Below are positions 1 to 9,099 of a stretch of 32,508 bases of DNA, in pieces. Where the stretch lies: contig BFEA01000146.1 of the NCBI GenBank assembly GCA_003427395.1, positions 428,186-460,693 on the forward strand, in the 5' to 3' direction. The first letter of the stretch is position 1; every line of letters starts with the position of its first letter. The translations under genes and the position numbers were made by a program. This stretch comes from Chara braunii (Eukaryota; Streptophyta; Charophyceae; Charales; Characeae). The notes below the pieces were generated by a model that had not been told where the DNA came from, ran no database searches, and saw only the letters and a list, made by a program, of their open reading frames with translations.

Positions 1-67
1 GGAAATTTGGGCCCTTCGTTCCACCTATCCTCGGGGACGTCGCCCGGGGACGTTTCCTTGGAGCTAT

Positions 68-206
68 GTCAGAAAAGAATAAAGAAAAAAAAAGAAAAAA
101 AGAAAAAAAGAAAAAAAGAAAAAGAAAAGAAAAAAAGAAAAAAAAAAAGAAAAAAAAAAAAAGAAAAAAGAATAAAGAAAAAAAAAGAAGAAAGAAGAAA
201 AATGGG
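68..206. repeat. A/AG-rich low-complexity tract
   Basis: A nearly pure purine tract of A runs separated by single G residues. The complementary strand is a polypyrimidine tract. It would read as Lys/Arg-rich or Phe-rich peptides, so open frames over it are not evidence of coding. A similar shorter tract lies at about 311-360. Confidence 0.9.
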
Positions 207-811
207 GGGAAAGTAGGCCATGTGCGTACAATGATGTGATATGTGGCTGGCACGTTCATCTGTTTTTTGTACACCTTTCTGCCGTGGGAGCAAGTAGACA
301 AATAAGAAAAGGAGAAAAAGAGAGAAAAAAGGAACAAAAAAAAAAAAAGAAAAAAAAAAGGGGATGCATCAAGAGTCGCTACGCTAAAAAACAAGAAAAG
401 GTAAGAGAGCCGTTGTATCCATTCCTTATTGGATTGCGCCCCTTTGCTTGGGCTCATGGCAAAGATCAGACTTGTGTATGTGAGTCATACGCGTAGGTCT
501 GGGCTAAGTCCCTGATGCTTTATTGTCCGTTGCAGTATTCTGTACAGCTCATAACACTTATTGCCAATGCCAGGGAATACGTACAAGTAATGGTTCACAA
601 ATTTATTTGCCAAGCGAAATGAAACAAGGAAAAACAGAAAAAAGGAAAAAAAGAAAAAAGAAAGAAAATAGGAAAAAGAATCCAAGTGTGCATTGGTGAC
701 AGCTGTGGATTTTTCTTCCCTCCTTTTTTTTGTTTTTCTTTCTCTTCTAGCTACTCACCAATCGTCGCCAATCTTGTTCCTCCCCTCTTCTTGAGTCTTT
801 TAAGTTTTAAC

Positions 812-812
<1 letters not shown>

Positions 813-867
<55 letters not shown>

Positions 868-882
868 TGTGTGTGTGTGTGT
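813..882. repeat. (GT)n microsatellite
   Basis: About 35 GT/TG units with one CT interruption near the end. Such tracts can adopt Z-DNA, but nothing here indicates a function. Confidence 0.95.
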
Positions 883-1854
883 AAGTGTGTGAAAAAAAGC
901 ATAAGCAACCATAGCAACCCGAGAACTTGAGAACCTCCACATAGATCCATGCATATACAGTTTGCACTGCACTCGCCATCCTTGGGATTGACTAACGCCA
1001 CAAACCAACTATCCCTGCAGACAAGGCCAAATGAATATAGCCAGCACCTCGAAAAGAATATGCAAGATAGATAGTGAAGAAGGGAAGAGAGAGGGAGAAG
1101 GGGGAGCATTGATCGCATAGCAATCATTGTTGGCATGGTAACCAACGCGCCAACCCTCATCAACAGCAGATGAGAAGGAGGAAAGAAAAAGAGAAAGGAG
1201 TAGGGATGATATAGCCGACAAAGTTGGTGTATTAACCAATGGAGAAGGGATGCCACATCCTCTAAAGCGATTTTCTACGCTTGCTCCCGTCATGCCCATG
1301 GAATGTCATGCAAAGGCCACTAAGACAAAACACATTGCGGCGAACAATGGCAAGGCAACAAGGAACTGGACAATAGGCGGTTACACTGCACATAGGGTGG
1401 AGGACATGGGGGAGGAGCGTGGTTAGACAAGCAGCACAGATCAACAAGGGAAGAGGCACAAAGTACAAGTACCAAGTTCAACAAAACAAAGAGCAAAAAA
1501 AAAAAAAAAAAAAAGTCCGTCAGTGTCACACTTTCGGTTTCCAAAGGGCAAAAAAAACATGTGTGGGCAACATCGGGTGTGGAGTTTGAAAAGGGCAATA
1601 TCGGTAAAAATGAATGTGGCCTGCATGTGATTTTGTTGCCCTTTCCAAACTCGTTTGTGCCACAACCGAACTTACCACAAAATAAAAATAGAAACTGATG
1701 ATGACAGACTTTCTTTGGGCTTCACCGACTCATCAGGAGGCTGAACCCTCACCAATCTGCCGTATCCCCAGATTGATGCTTCAAGTCATGGACTCTTTTA
1801 ACTCGTGTTGAAAATGGACGGCCAGCAGACAACACCTCAAGGAGCACATTGCAG

Positions 1855-2025
1855 CAAGGCAACAACTCAGTGAAGCACCAGGCAACTCTAATGGGGCAGC
1901 CCAACTACACAGCAATTGAAAGCTAATTGCATGGAATGACAGCACAAGCGGAATAAAGCAAGGCAACGACATGGTGAAGCACACGGCAGAGCTGCCAAAG
2001 CAGCCAAACTACACAACACACAAGC
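1855..2025. repeat. Imperfect ~104-bp tandem duplication
   Basis: Two related segments start at about 1855 and 1959. Both open with GCAAGGCAAC, run through a GTGAAGCAC motif and end with a CCAACTACACA-like motif, at a spacing of about 104 bp. Weaker related pieces continue to about 2110. It is an old, diverged minisatellite-like duplication aligned by eye. Confidence 0.5.
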
Positions 2026-2504
2026 AAAGTGAACAGGAAGACAAAGTACACGGATGGGCAGCACTGCAGCTAGACAAGAAGCAACTCTGACAAGGCAACC
2101 TAAATACCTGGAGACAGACAAGCTGCAGAGAAGGAAATGGCAAGCGGGTGGGCAGCAAGGAAGTCCACACATCCAACACGGGCCAAAGCAATCCATCCCC
2201 TACGCAAACCTCAAACCCTGCAGACTGTTGAATCCCACCGCCGCTAAGTCAGTAAGCCACTGCGACAAACGTCTGTCATCAACCATAGAATGCACCCACA
2301 GACATCCTGAACTGAGCAGCTCCCAAAATAGTCTTATGGGCACTCCAAACAATCCGCCACCGACTGCTTAGCACTTCTTAGAGGTGCTTATGCAGACACA
2401 GAAATTTAAACTGATTGTCTGTGTGCATGTGTGTGTTTGGAGTAGGTGATGAGGAGGAGGGGGGCGCGCCCTGAGGCAGGCGTGAAAAACACATTCACGG
2501 GGGA

Positions 2505-2507
<3 letters not shown>

Positions 2508-2580
<73 letters not shown>
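2508..2580. repeat. (GA)n microsatellite
   Basis: About 36 perfect GA units. Unlike the GA/CT arrays at 17226, 20312 and 23760, I could not recognise R1 repeat sequence on either side of this one. Confidence 0.95.
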
Positions 2581-2583
<3 letters not shown>

Positions 2584-3364
2584 TGGTGATATGAGATAGG
2601 CAGGGAGTTGCACGGCATGCCTGGATAAACATGCGCACACAAGAGAGTCCAGTAATACAAATGGTACAATCATCAAGAAAAGACGCGAGACTGCCTGAGA
2701 TTAGGAAACTGATGCCAACTCACTTGGTAGGTCGGTCGTTTAAAAACGCCTTCCCGTTGTTATTGGAGCATTTTCAACTAAAAACCAGAGTGGCATTGCA
2801 TCACGAAGGTTTACCCCAAAAGAGCCCCATCAATTATATCAATGGAAATTCATGGGAACGAGATAAAGCGAGAGATACAGAGTCAGAGGAAGACCTAGGT
2901 AGATGTCAAAAATAAAGGCATGTTATACAAGCACGCCCCATGCTCGATGCCCAAACTGGAGAGAACCAGCTGGTTCGTAACAACTGGAAATCACAAACAG
3001 AAAGTACAACATATAGTAAGTCTGAATGTGGCCGTGAATGAGACAGTGCAGATGCACTTCGAGACTGATCAGAACCAGCAAAGAGAACTCGTTGGGGTAC
3101 AGGGGAACTGAACATACAAGTTCTTATGCTTCACTCTATAGCACACGTCGTTGCAGATCATAGGGGCCTCTAGATTATCGCCCTTAGAGACTAGAAACAC
3201 CTTGGTGCCTAACGGAACAGAACATGCAGCAGAAAGACTGACGAACTAGGATCTCTATGCGCGGATTTCTACGCGATCTCGGAAAGGCCTCGAACAGAGG
3301 CCCGTGTTCTAATCTTGAGGGGGTTGGTGGTCAAGTTGCCCCTTATATTTGAAACTGTCCGAAT

Positions 3365-3375
3365 TTTGTATTATA
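3365..3375. repeat. Target-site duplication, left copy (PLE)
   Basis: The 11-mer TTTGTATTATA lies immediately left of the first base of the left terminal repeat (TGTAGGGACC at 3376). The identical 11-mer is at 9057-9067, immediately right of the end of the right terminal repeat. This fixes the insertion boundaries. Confidence 0.9.
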
Positions 3376-3510
3376 TGTAGGGACCAGGCTGAGGCCTGTC
3401 GGGGTAGCTTTGCTATGACTGACTGGTCCTAGTTTGGTCCCATTGGTTTTGTGCCGAGAGATACTACGAGGTCTGTCGGGGTAGCCTCACTATGGCTGAC
3501 TGTTGGGGTA
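3376..3510 (+). other. Duplicated hairpin module at the pLTR start
   Basis: GGACCAG (about 3381) pairs with CTGGTCC (about 3419) to close a stem. Inside is a small hairpin, GTAG-5 nt-CTAT. A second version of the inner module begins near 3471, again with GTCGGGGTAGC and GTAG-5 nt-CTAT with a different loop. A third, diverged version lies at about 8339-8400, just before the right pLTR. The stem positions are kept while the loops change, which suggests selection on RNA structure. PLE pLTRs often carry hammerhead ribozymes, but I could not find the hammerhead core here, so the function is open. Confidence 0.45.
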
Positions 3511-4024
3511 TTGAACCGTCGCGAGATGTCGGTGACAGTATGCTTGGTGATTTTCTCTTGGTATTGGTAGGGCTCGAACCGTAGTGAGTCTTGGAGTGCG
3601 TTTTGACGGTAGTAGGCCTAGTGTTGTTTTGATCGGTCTTTTGAATAGGCTCGAACTGTCGCGAGTCAGAGTGGTTTGGAGTGGTGTGTCGACGGCAGTT
3701 TAGCATCTTCGAAGTTGACGTCGCGGATAAATAGGTTGTGCATGAAGGTTAGTTCCTTTTTGTTGGTGTGGCGTCAGAGCGGCAAAGGTCGGGTGGGATG
3801 CATGGTCATCACTGGCCATGGGGGTGATGGCGGCGTGGTCGCTTACTTCACATCTTCTCTTCATCTCTTTCATTTGTGCTTTCACGCTTTCACGATCGGC
3901 CTACCACTTGGCTGACATGTTGATATACTAAGAAGGGAAAGAAGATGCTTATACAGCGTTTGGCTTCGGCTCGTGTGCTGTTGACTACAGTGTTTCCTTA
4001 ACGGCTGTGGTTTCATTGTTTTCC
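3376..4024 (+). repeat. Left pLTR of the PLE
   Basis: 649 bp, nearly identical to 8410-9056. It starts TGTAGGGACC and ends CATTGTTTTCC. By eye there are about 20 substitutions and one 2-base indel (a GA present here near 3664 and absent on the right). In about 12 of the 20 the right copy has T or A where this copy has C or G, a pattern that fits cytosine deamination. No protein is encoded; the open frame at 3676-3915 recurs in the right copy only because the DNA is repeated. Confidence 0.9.
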
Positions 4025-4206
4025 TATTACTCAAGGTCGTAACCTGCTAGGCGATTGTACCTGGTGGTGGTGGCGGCTTAACTGCAATGAAGATTACGGA
4101 CTTCTCGAAGTGGTAATTGAGGATCAGTGTGTCAGGAGGCAACGGGGTTCGTGTGAAGAGGGCAGGATCGGTCAGCAGGGAAGAGGACAAGAGGTGGACT
4201 ATTGGG

Positions 4207-5379
4207 ATGACGGACGAGGGTGAGTCAGGGAGGGGAAGTGGAATGTGTTCTGGTTTTCCACCTAATGGACGCAAGTGTTATAAGTGTGGAGAGGGTGGGC
4301 ATTTTATTCGGGAATGCGCCGAATTCTGGCAGGCGAAGGCACTCGGTCGGGCCTTTGTCCCGAATACACAGACTACGAGCATGGCGCGTACAGGGAGAGC
4401 TCCCTTGGGCGTGGGTCCTGGGATTGCTGGCCGTCGAAGCAGATCAGCCAAGAGTGGCAGTGAGAGAAGTGAAGGTGTTGACAATACAAACGTTTTGATG
4501 CGTGAGTATTTTGTCCAAATGGCAGAAGAACGGAGAGCGAGGATCGAGAGGGAGGCAGAAGATGACAGGAGACGTCGAGAGGAAGAAGCTTGGATTAGCA
4601 AGGAAAACAGGAGGATGATGAAGCAAGAAGCTAGGAGAAAACGAGAGGATGAGAGGGACGCGAGACTGCTGCGGATTATTCGAGGAGAAATTAAGAAAGA
4701 GAGCGACGAAGAAGAACGAGCCTTTTTGAAAGGGAAACGTCCGGTGAAGAGTCGGAGTGACGCGATTGAAGCGGAGAAGGAGAGACTGCGCTGGCGAATA
4801 GCTAAGGCTGCTACCGAAGATACTGAGGGATCGGATGACGAAGAGCTGATCGCACTGAGGAAACAAGCGGCCAAGTTGGAGCTGAGCGAGAAGCGGAAGC
4901 GGGGCCCTGATTTACCGATAGGTAATAGCCCGCCGATAGTTACTCCGGAGAAGCGAACGAATACGAAGTTGTTGGCAGAATCTAAGAAGAGGATCGAGCA
5001 AATCAAGGGGGACCAATCGTGTGAGGTAGGAGGGACTAGCACTCCAGCCAAGATCGACCTATCATTGAAGCATATCACTGCTTCATGCGGCGTGGGTGGG
5101 AAGGAGAAGTTTGAGCAGGAGTGTTTTGACTTCTATGACGCACTGAATATCGATGAGCTGAAAGAAGCGTGTAGACGGGAGAAGGTAACATACGGAAACA
5201 GGGAGATGGCAATCAAGCACCTGATTACACGCCGGTCAACAACAGCGCATGATCCAGCTATTTTACCTCTCCCAGCAACTCCGGGAGTGACGACAAGAAG
5301 TGCAAAGGGAATCACCATCAAGGATGAGAACAGATCGGAGAGCTCAGTGTCTTCCGACAGTGACGATGATTCAGTGTGA
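4207..5379 (+). CDS. PLE N-terminal region: CCHC knuckle, coiled coil, SAP-like motif
   Basis: The open frame runs 4117-5379 after an in-frame TAA at 4114. The first ATG is at 4207, so I start there (390 residues). An upstream ATG at 4087 in the same frame meets that TAA after nine codons. Numbered from 4207, a CX2CX4HX4C zinc knuckle (CYKCGEGGHFIREC) lies at about residues 24-37. Residues about 95-215 are very rich in Arg, Glu and Lys and probably form a coiled coil. A SAP-like helix pair (LNIDELKEAC...EMAIKHLI) lies at about 313-345, followed by an acidic Ser/Asp tail. CCHC knuckles bind RNA and SAP motifs bind DNA, so a nucleoprotein-packaging or targeting role is likely but inferred. The frame ends at TGA 5377-5379 and continues open beyond it in the same frame, so it was probably once fused to the nuclease-RT. 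Confidence 0.75.
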   Translation: MTDEGESGRGSGMCSGFPPNGRKCYKCGEGGHFIRECAEFWQAKALGRAFVPNTQTTSMARTGRAPLGVGPGIAGRRSRSAKSGSERSEGVDNTNVLMREYFVQMAEERRARIEREAEDDRRRREEEAWISKENRRMMKQEARRKREDERDARLLRIIRGEIKKESDEEERAFLKGKRPVKSRSDAIEAEKERLRWRIAKAATEDTEGSDDEELIALRKQAAKLELSEKRKRGPDLPIGNSPPIVTPEKRTNTKLLAESKKRIEQIKGDQSCEVGGTSTPAKIDLSLKHITASCGVGGKEKFEQECFDFYDALNIDELKEACRREKVTYGNREMAIKHLITRRSTTAHDPAILPLPATPGVTTRSAKGITIKDENRSESSVSSDSDDDSV

Positions 5380-5832
5380 GGTGTTGGTGGTTGTGGCAAC
5401 TACGATGTAGTAGCAGAAAAACTTAGGAGGCGCAGGGCTAGTAATCAAGGTAGTAAGGACGATGAGCGGGTACTTCGGGCCGCGGTTATCGGGTTGATCC
5501 TGAGTGGCAAACTAGCATGGGGTGAGAAGTTTGTCAATTACTGGCTTGATGAAGTGGAGAAAGGGAAGTTTGATTTGGCGAATCCTTCCAGTTGTGTGTA
5601 TGTATTGATCTCGTTGTGATACAAGCAAGTATATATTAGTCTGACAGAACGAAGCCTGTGGGCACGATGGAAAGAGCACTCGCGGCAGGGAGCTAAACGA
5701 AGTAAGCGTCGACGGAATCTATACAACTGGCTAGGGAAGGTTGGGGCGCACCAGTACGTTGCTTTACCATTGTTCACGAGCACGAGTAGGACGGAGTTGG
5801 AGGCAGTGGAAAATGTGTTAATTCGGCTATGA
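5380..5832 (+). pseudogene. GIY-YIG endonuclease domain of the PLE, interrupted by stops
   Basis: Frame 1 between the flanking ORFs encodes a GIY-YIG nuclease. The first strand reads CVYVLISL (about 5593-5616), followed by TGA at 5617-5619. Then comes QVYISLTERSLWARWKEH (about 5623-5676), with the catalytic Arg in the ARW segment and Ser where the YIG motif normally has Gly. Next is a Glu-containing helix (TELEAVENVLIRL) at about 5791-5829, and a second TGA at 5830-5832, followed by the usual P-x-LN end. In PLEs this enzyme nicks target DNA to prime reverse transcription. With two stops and the Gly-to-Ser change, this copy is unlikely to be active. It has no ORF of its own because the stops cut it; it is visible only by reading the frame through. 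Confidence 0.8.
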
Positions 5833-7884
5833 TTGCCGACACTGAACGTACGCTTGGTCAAACAACGAAAGGTTCCCAAAAAGTCGAGATGTCGTCCAGA
5901 GAGAAGGGAACGAGGGAGAGCTTGGGAGAGGAATGACCAATCAACAAGACCACCGGGTAAAGCCGGGAAGATTCTCGAATTTCGTATAGATGGGGTAACG
6001 AACGGAACTGTCAAGTGCGTAGAGTTGTTGCGGAGCCTGGTGAGAAAGAAGGGAGAGCATAAGATTCATTGCGGAGGGGGAGATGTGTGGTCGGATGGAT
6101 GGCGACTAGTTAGACGGTTGTTCGGCGAGTCCCGTGTTAAATACGGGCGGGGTACGAGACCGCTGAAGAGGTGTAAAAAGTTGTTTGAAACTGAAGGGAT
6201 AGTTGTCGTGAGGAGGGTCTCGGAAGCGTCGCCAGCCACGCTAGCGTTGAAGCAACACATCGTTGCGCTGTTCAAGAACCCGAGTAGGCGCAAAGAACTC
6301 CGGAGTAAGAACCTAGCAGAGCTTGTTAAGTATTATGGCGCGGTGAAGACATTTTCAGCGAAGAGGAGTCGAGCGAAGGCACGAGCGATGATTACTACAA
6401 CAATCCGTGATGGTTTCGGGATTAATGCGAGAACGAGAATCATTGTAAAAATGCAGTATGATGAGAGAATCAAGAAGAGCGAAGTGACGAGGTTGGTTAG
6501 GCGCAAGATAGGTGGATTTTCGATCGAATCGCCGTTGAAGGAGATGATAAAACGCAAAGCACGAGTTGTGTGGAGACAGTGTCCGAATGTAGGGGATATT
6601 CTGCATAACCACCGGCGGTTTTCGTCGATTCGTGCGACCAGCTGCCCGTGCGCTGGTATGTCCTATCCAAAGAAGGACGGATACGTGCATGTCCGGATCA
6701 GCGAAATCGATGGCATCCCACAGATCGTGAAGAACGCCAAGAACATTATGAGGTGCAGCGAATGGCGTCGGGATGAGATGTTAGCGAAGGAAGTGACTGA
6801 AGCTTTCCAAGGATGGATAAGTAGTATGAAGATTGGTGAGGGTGCTTGCGTAGTTACGAAGGAGGAAGTACTCGATTGTTTCGTCAAGAATCCTAGCTCT
6901 GAGTTGAAGGATGGATTGAAGGAAGTCTTGGGTGTGAAAGAGAGACTGAAGGGCCTTGTGTTGGTTCCCCTGTATCGTAATCCGGGGGACACATTGGTTT
7001 TGTGCCCTCGGATCTACACTAAGGGCATGGAGGACACCTTTATCCTGAGCGACGGATATCGCTTGGCCGATTCAAGAGAGGAGGAGATTATGGAAGCGGC
7101 CAAGAAGGAGTACGAGGACAGGGAGCTTGGTATTCATGGGACATGGAATGCGGGGGGACGGATAGGTTGTGTGTATGCACTGCCGAAACATAAGGATACT
7201 GCTAAATACAGACCTATTTGCCCCACTTATGATGAACCGACTATCGGTGCATGTAAATTGGTCGCAAAAGGAATCAATTGCTTGTTGTTCTCCTTACCTG
7301 AGTCGAGTAATTTCAACCTTAGATCCGTTGCAGAGATGAAGAAGAGGTTGTGTGGTATTGGTCGGAGATTGGGGAAGAGTAGGAATGATGTTGGGATCGT
7401 GGGTGCCTCGTTCGATATAAAAGATATGTTCAGTCGATTGCCGCATCAGACCATTCTTACCGCAGTTGAGTGGGTGATATGGTGGTTCTCTGAAAAAGGA
7501 TACGAGGGTGTATTCGTGCAAAAGAGAGGGCGGGGTACGAGGCTAAGCAAGTGTCGTAGTCTTGAGGGATTTCGCTTCATTTCCTTTAAGTACTTGCTGT
7601 CTTTCATAACCTTTGATTTGGAGTTCTGTTACACGAGAGCATGTGGAATTGTGCTGCAACAGGTCATCGGGATACCAATGGGCAAGAGCTCGAGCCCCCC
7701 ATTGGCCTGTTTGATGTGCACAAAGAGTGAGTGTGATTTCCTCGCTTCATTGGGTAGTCAGAAGAGAGTGTTTGACGGCTTGAGATTTGTGGACGACGTA
7801 TCAGTATTCGCAGCATATAACAAGAGGAGATGGGGTGACAAGGAGAGGGCCGAGAGGATTTTGGAGCGTTTTGAGCAGTGCTAG
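5833..7884 (+). CDS. PLE reverse transcriptase, main part
   Basis: The open frame is 683 codons after TGA 5830-5832. The first ATG in frame is well inside the domain (6391), so this is the continuation of an upstream protein, not an independent gene. The N-terminal half is basic and unrecognised (likely RNA binding). RT motif A is FDIKDMFSRLP at about residues 527-537 (Asp catalytic). Motif B is GIPMGKSSSPPLA at about 613-625. Motif C is FVDDVSVF at about 652-659, with the two Asp at 654-655. The FVDD form and the PMG motif fit PLE/telomerase-like RTs better than LTR retrotransposon RTs (YxDD, with LPFG or CPMG before it). The frame ends at TAG 7882-7884, which lies inside the RT fold, because the thumb follows in the same frame. 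Confidence 0.85.
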   Translation: MPTLNVRLVKQRKVPKKSRCRPERRERGRAWERNDQSTRPPGKAGKILEFRIDGVTNGTVKCVELLRSLVRKKGEHKIHCGGGDVWSDGWRLVRRLFGESRVKYGRGTRPLKRCKKLFETEGIVVVRRVSEASPATLALKQHIVALFKNPSRRKELRSKNLAELVKYYGAVKTFSAKRSRAKARAMITTTIRDGFGINARTRIIVKMQYDERIKKSEVTRLVRRKIGGFSIESPLKEMIKRKARVVWRQCPNVGDILHNHRRFSSIRATSCPCAGMSYPKKDGYVHVRISEIDGIPQIVKNAKNIMRCSEWRRDEMLAKEVTEAFQGWISSMKIGEGACVVTKEEVLDCFVKNPSSELKDGLKEVLGVKERLKGLVLVPLYRNPGDTLVLCPRIYTKGMEDTFILSDGYRLADSREEEIMEAAKKEYEDRELGIHGTWNAGGRIGCVYALPKHKDTAKYRPICPTYDEPTIGACKLVAKGINCLLFSLPESSNFNLRSVAEMKKRLCGIGRRLGKSRNDVGIVGASFDIKDMFSRLPHQTILTAVEWVIWWFSEKGYEGVFVQKRGRGTRLSKCRSLEGFRFISFKYLLSFITFDLEFCYTRACGIVLQQVIGIPMGKSSSPPLACLMCTKSECDFLASLGSQKRVFDGLRFVDDVSVFAAYNKRRWGDKERAERILERFEQC

Positions 7885-8304
7885 GACCAGGCACTGACAC
7901 TGAAGCGGACCAGTGAGAGTGATGAGAGCTGGTCTTTCCTGGGTTGCAAGATTTTGATTGGCTCGAAGTATCCATTTTTGAAGACCACCTTGCTCATGAA
8001 GAATGAGCAGGAATTGCGGAATGGGGGCGATCTTTCGTTCCGTACTTTCCAGGACTTTGGATCGTGGTCCTGTAAACGAGCCAAGATGGCCGTAATCAGC
8101 GGTGCCCTTCACCGGATCGAACAAAATTCGGTTATGGGCATTGAGTTGTTGGATTCCTTGATTTTGCTGAAAAGTGAACTTCGGAGGAAAGACTACCCAG
8201 AACATTGGTTTGGGGCTGTGCTTCGGAATTTTAGCCGGGACAGAAGCCCGACTTGGAAAATGTTTGCTTTACTCCTGTCGGACCGTAGGGTTGGTTTGAA
8301 TTGA
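7885..8304 (+). pseudogene. RT thumb / C-terminal end of the PLE protein after an internal TAG
   Basis: Frame 1 continues without a frameshift after TAG 7882-7884. It soon shows SWSFLGCKI (about 7930-7956), the FLGxxI strand that follows motif C in reverse transcriptases. A helical segment with SFRTFQDFGSW and CKRAKMAVISGAL follows and looks like the thumb. The natural end is TGA at 8302-8304, about 105 bp before the right pLTR. Without readthrough the RT would lack its thumb. An internal ATG at 7987 exists but would make no sensible protein. Confidence 0.75.
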
Positions 8305-8409
8305 CGTAGAGATAGATGTGATGTAGGGACGTACATGGTTTGAAGAGACCAGGCTGAGCGTTGTCTGGGGAGTCTCATCCTTGGTCCCATTGATGGTTTG
8401 TATATGATA
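8305..8409 (+). other. PLE 3' untranslated segment with a third copy of the hairpin module
   Basis: Lies between the stop of the element protein and the right pLTR. At about 8339-8400 it contains GACCAGGCTGAG, a GTCTGGGG-like core and TTGGTCCCATTG, in the same order as the module that opens each pLTR. The element therefore has a partial extra copy just upstream of the right repeat, perhaps a remnant of a longer tandem array. Confidence 0.5.
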
Positions 8410-9056
8410 TGTAGGGACCAGGCTGAGGCCTCTCGGGGTAGCTTTGCTATGACTGACTGGTCCTAGTTTGGTCCCATTGGTTTTGTGCCGAGAGATACTA
8501 CGAGGTCTGTCGGGGTAGCCTCACTATGGCTGACTGTTGCGGTATTGAACCGTCGCGATATGTCGGTGACAGTATGCTCGGTGTTTTTCTCTTGGTATTG
8601 GTAGGGCTCGAACCGTAGTGAGTCTTGGAGTGCGTTTTGACGATAGTAGGCCTAGTGTTGTTTTGATCGGTCTTTTGAATAGGCTCGAACTGTCGCGTCA
8701 GAGTGGTTTGGAGTGGTGTGTTGACGACAGTTTAGCATCTTCGAAGTTGACGTCGCGGATAAATAGGTTGTGCACGAAGGTTAGTTCCTTTTTGTTGGTG
8801 TGGTGTCAGAGCGGCAAAGGTCGGGTGGGATGCATGGTCATCACTGGCCATAGGGGTGATGGCGGCATGGTCGCTTACTTCACATCTTTTCTTCATCTCT
8901 TTCATTTGTGCTTTCACGCTTTCACGATCGGCCTACCACTTGGTTGACGTGTTGATATACTAAGAAGGGAAAGAAGATGCTTATATAGCGTTTAGCTTCG
9001 GCTCGTGTGTTGTTGACTAAAGTGTTTCCTTAACGGTTGTGGTTTCATTGTTTTCC
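8410..9056 (+). repeat. Right pLTR of the PLE
   Basis: 647 bp matching 3376-4024 end to end, with about 20 substitutions and a 2-base deletion by eye. The right edge (GTTTTCC) abuts the second copy of the 11-bp target duplication. Complete repeats on both sides show that the insertion is full length, unusual for PLEs, which are often 5'-truncated or tandem. Confidence 0.9.
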
Positions 9057-9067
9057 TTTGTATTATA
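9057..9067. repeat. Target-site duplication, right copy (PLE)
   Basis: TTTGTATTATA, identical to 3365-3375 and directly adjacent to the right pLTR end. Chance identity of 11 bases at exactly the two repeat boundaries is very unlikely. Confidence 0.9.
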
Positions 9068-9099
9068 ACTCGAATTGTCATGTGGGAAGAGTAATTTCA

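Larger units (their letters stand above)
1..3364. other. Gene-free, low-complexity region
   Basis: I see no supportable gene here. The open frames are short and come from simple sequence (poly-Lys/Phe from A/AG-rich tracts, Cys-Val or Thr-His from GT repeats, Ser-Leu from GA repeats). The region holds A/AG-rich tracts at about 68-206 and 311-360, a 20-base A run at 1495-1514, a GT array at 813-882, a GA array at 2508-2580 and an imperfect repeat at 1855-2025. The stretch 2640-3364 has ordinary composition but nothing recognised. Confidence 0.6.
3376..9056 (+). mobile_element. Penelope-like retroelement with permuted GIY-YIG-RT order
   Basis: This is a 5.68-kb element bounded by an 11-bp target duplication and flanked by direct repeats of 649 and 647 bp (pLTR-like). 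The interior is one forward reading frame, frame 1 from 4117 to 8304, with a CCHC zinc knuckle, a charged coiled-coil region, a SAP-like motif, a GIY-YIG nuclease and a reverse transcriptase. Only in-frame stop codons break it; I found no frameshift. PLE reverse transcriptases are telomerase-related and usually carry GIY-YIG at the C terminus. A clade described from green lineages (Chlamys-type) carries it at the N terminus, which matches this order. I saw no protease, RNase H or integrase motif, which argues against an LTR retrotransposon despite the direct repeats. The copy is recent to middle-aged: its two repeats differ at about 20 of 647 positions by eye. Confidence 0.85.

Noticed and set aside
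807-1256. Minus-strand ORF of 149 codons
   Set aside because: Its C-terminal part is a His-Thr run from the GT microsatellite and the rest has no recognisable domain or coding signature.
3376-4024. Hammerhead ribozyme expected in a PLE pLTR
   Set aside because: I looked on both strands for the CUGANGA and GAAA core in the right order and did not find it; a computed covariance search is still needed.
4278-5078. Minus-strand ORF of 266 codons
   Set aside because: It lies antisense to the CCHC/coiled-coil frame and is Ser/Leu-rich because it mirrors Arg/Glu codons; the sense strand has the real motifs.
5377-5832. TGA recoded as Trp in a non-standard genetic code
   Set aside because: The LINE, R2 and gypsy frames also end or break at TAA and TAG, and TGA is used as a plausible true stop elsewhere (for example 8302, 26597, 27073). 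Mutation explains the sites.
3676-8947. Pair of similar small ORFs at 3676-3915 and 8618-8947
   Set aside because: They are the same stretch of the two pLTRs; being repeated DNA, their similarity is not evidence of protein conservation, and the pLTR changes are not biased to synonymous sites by eye.
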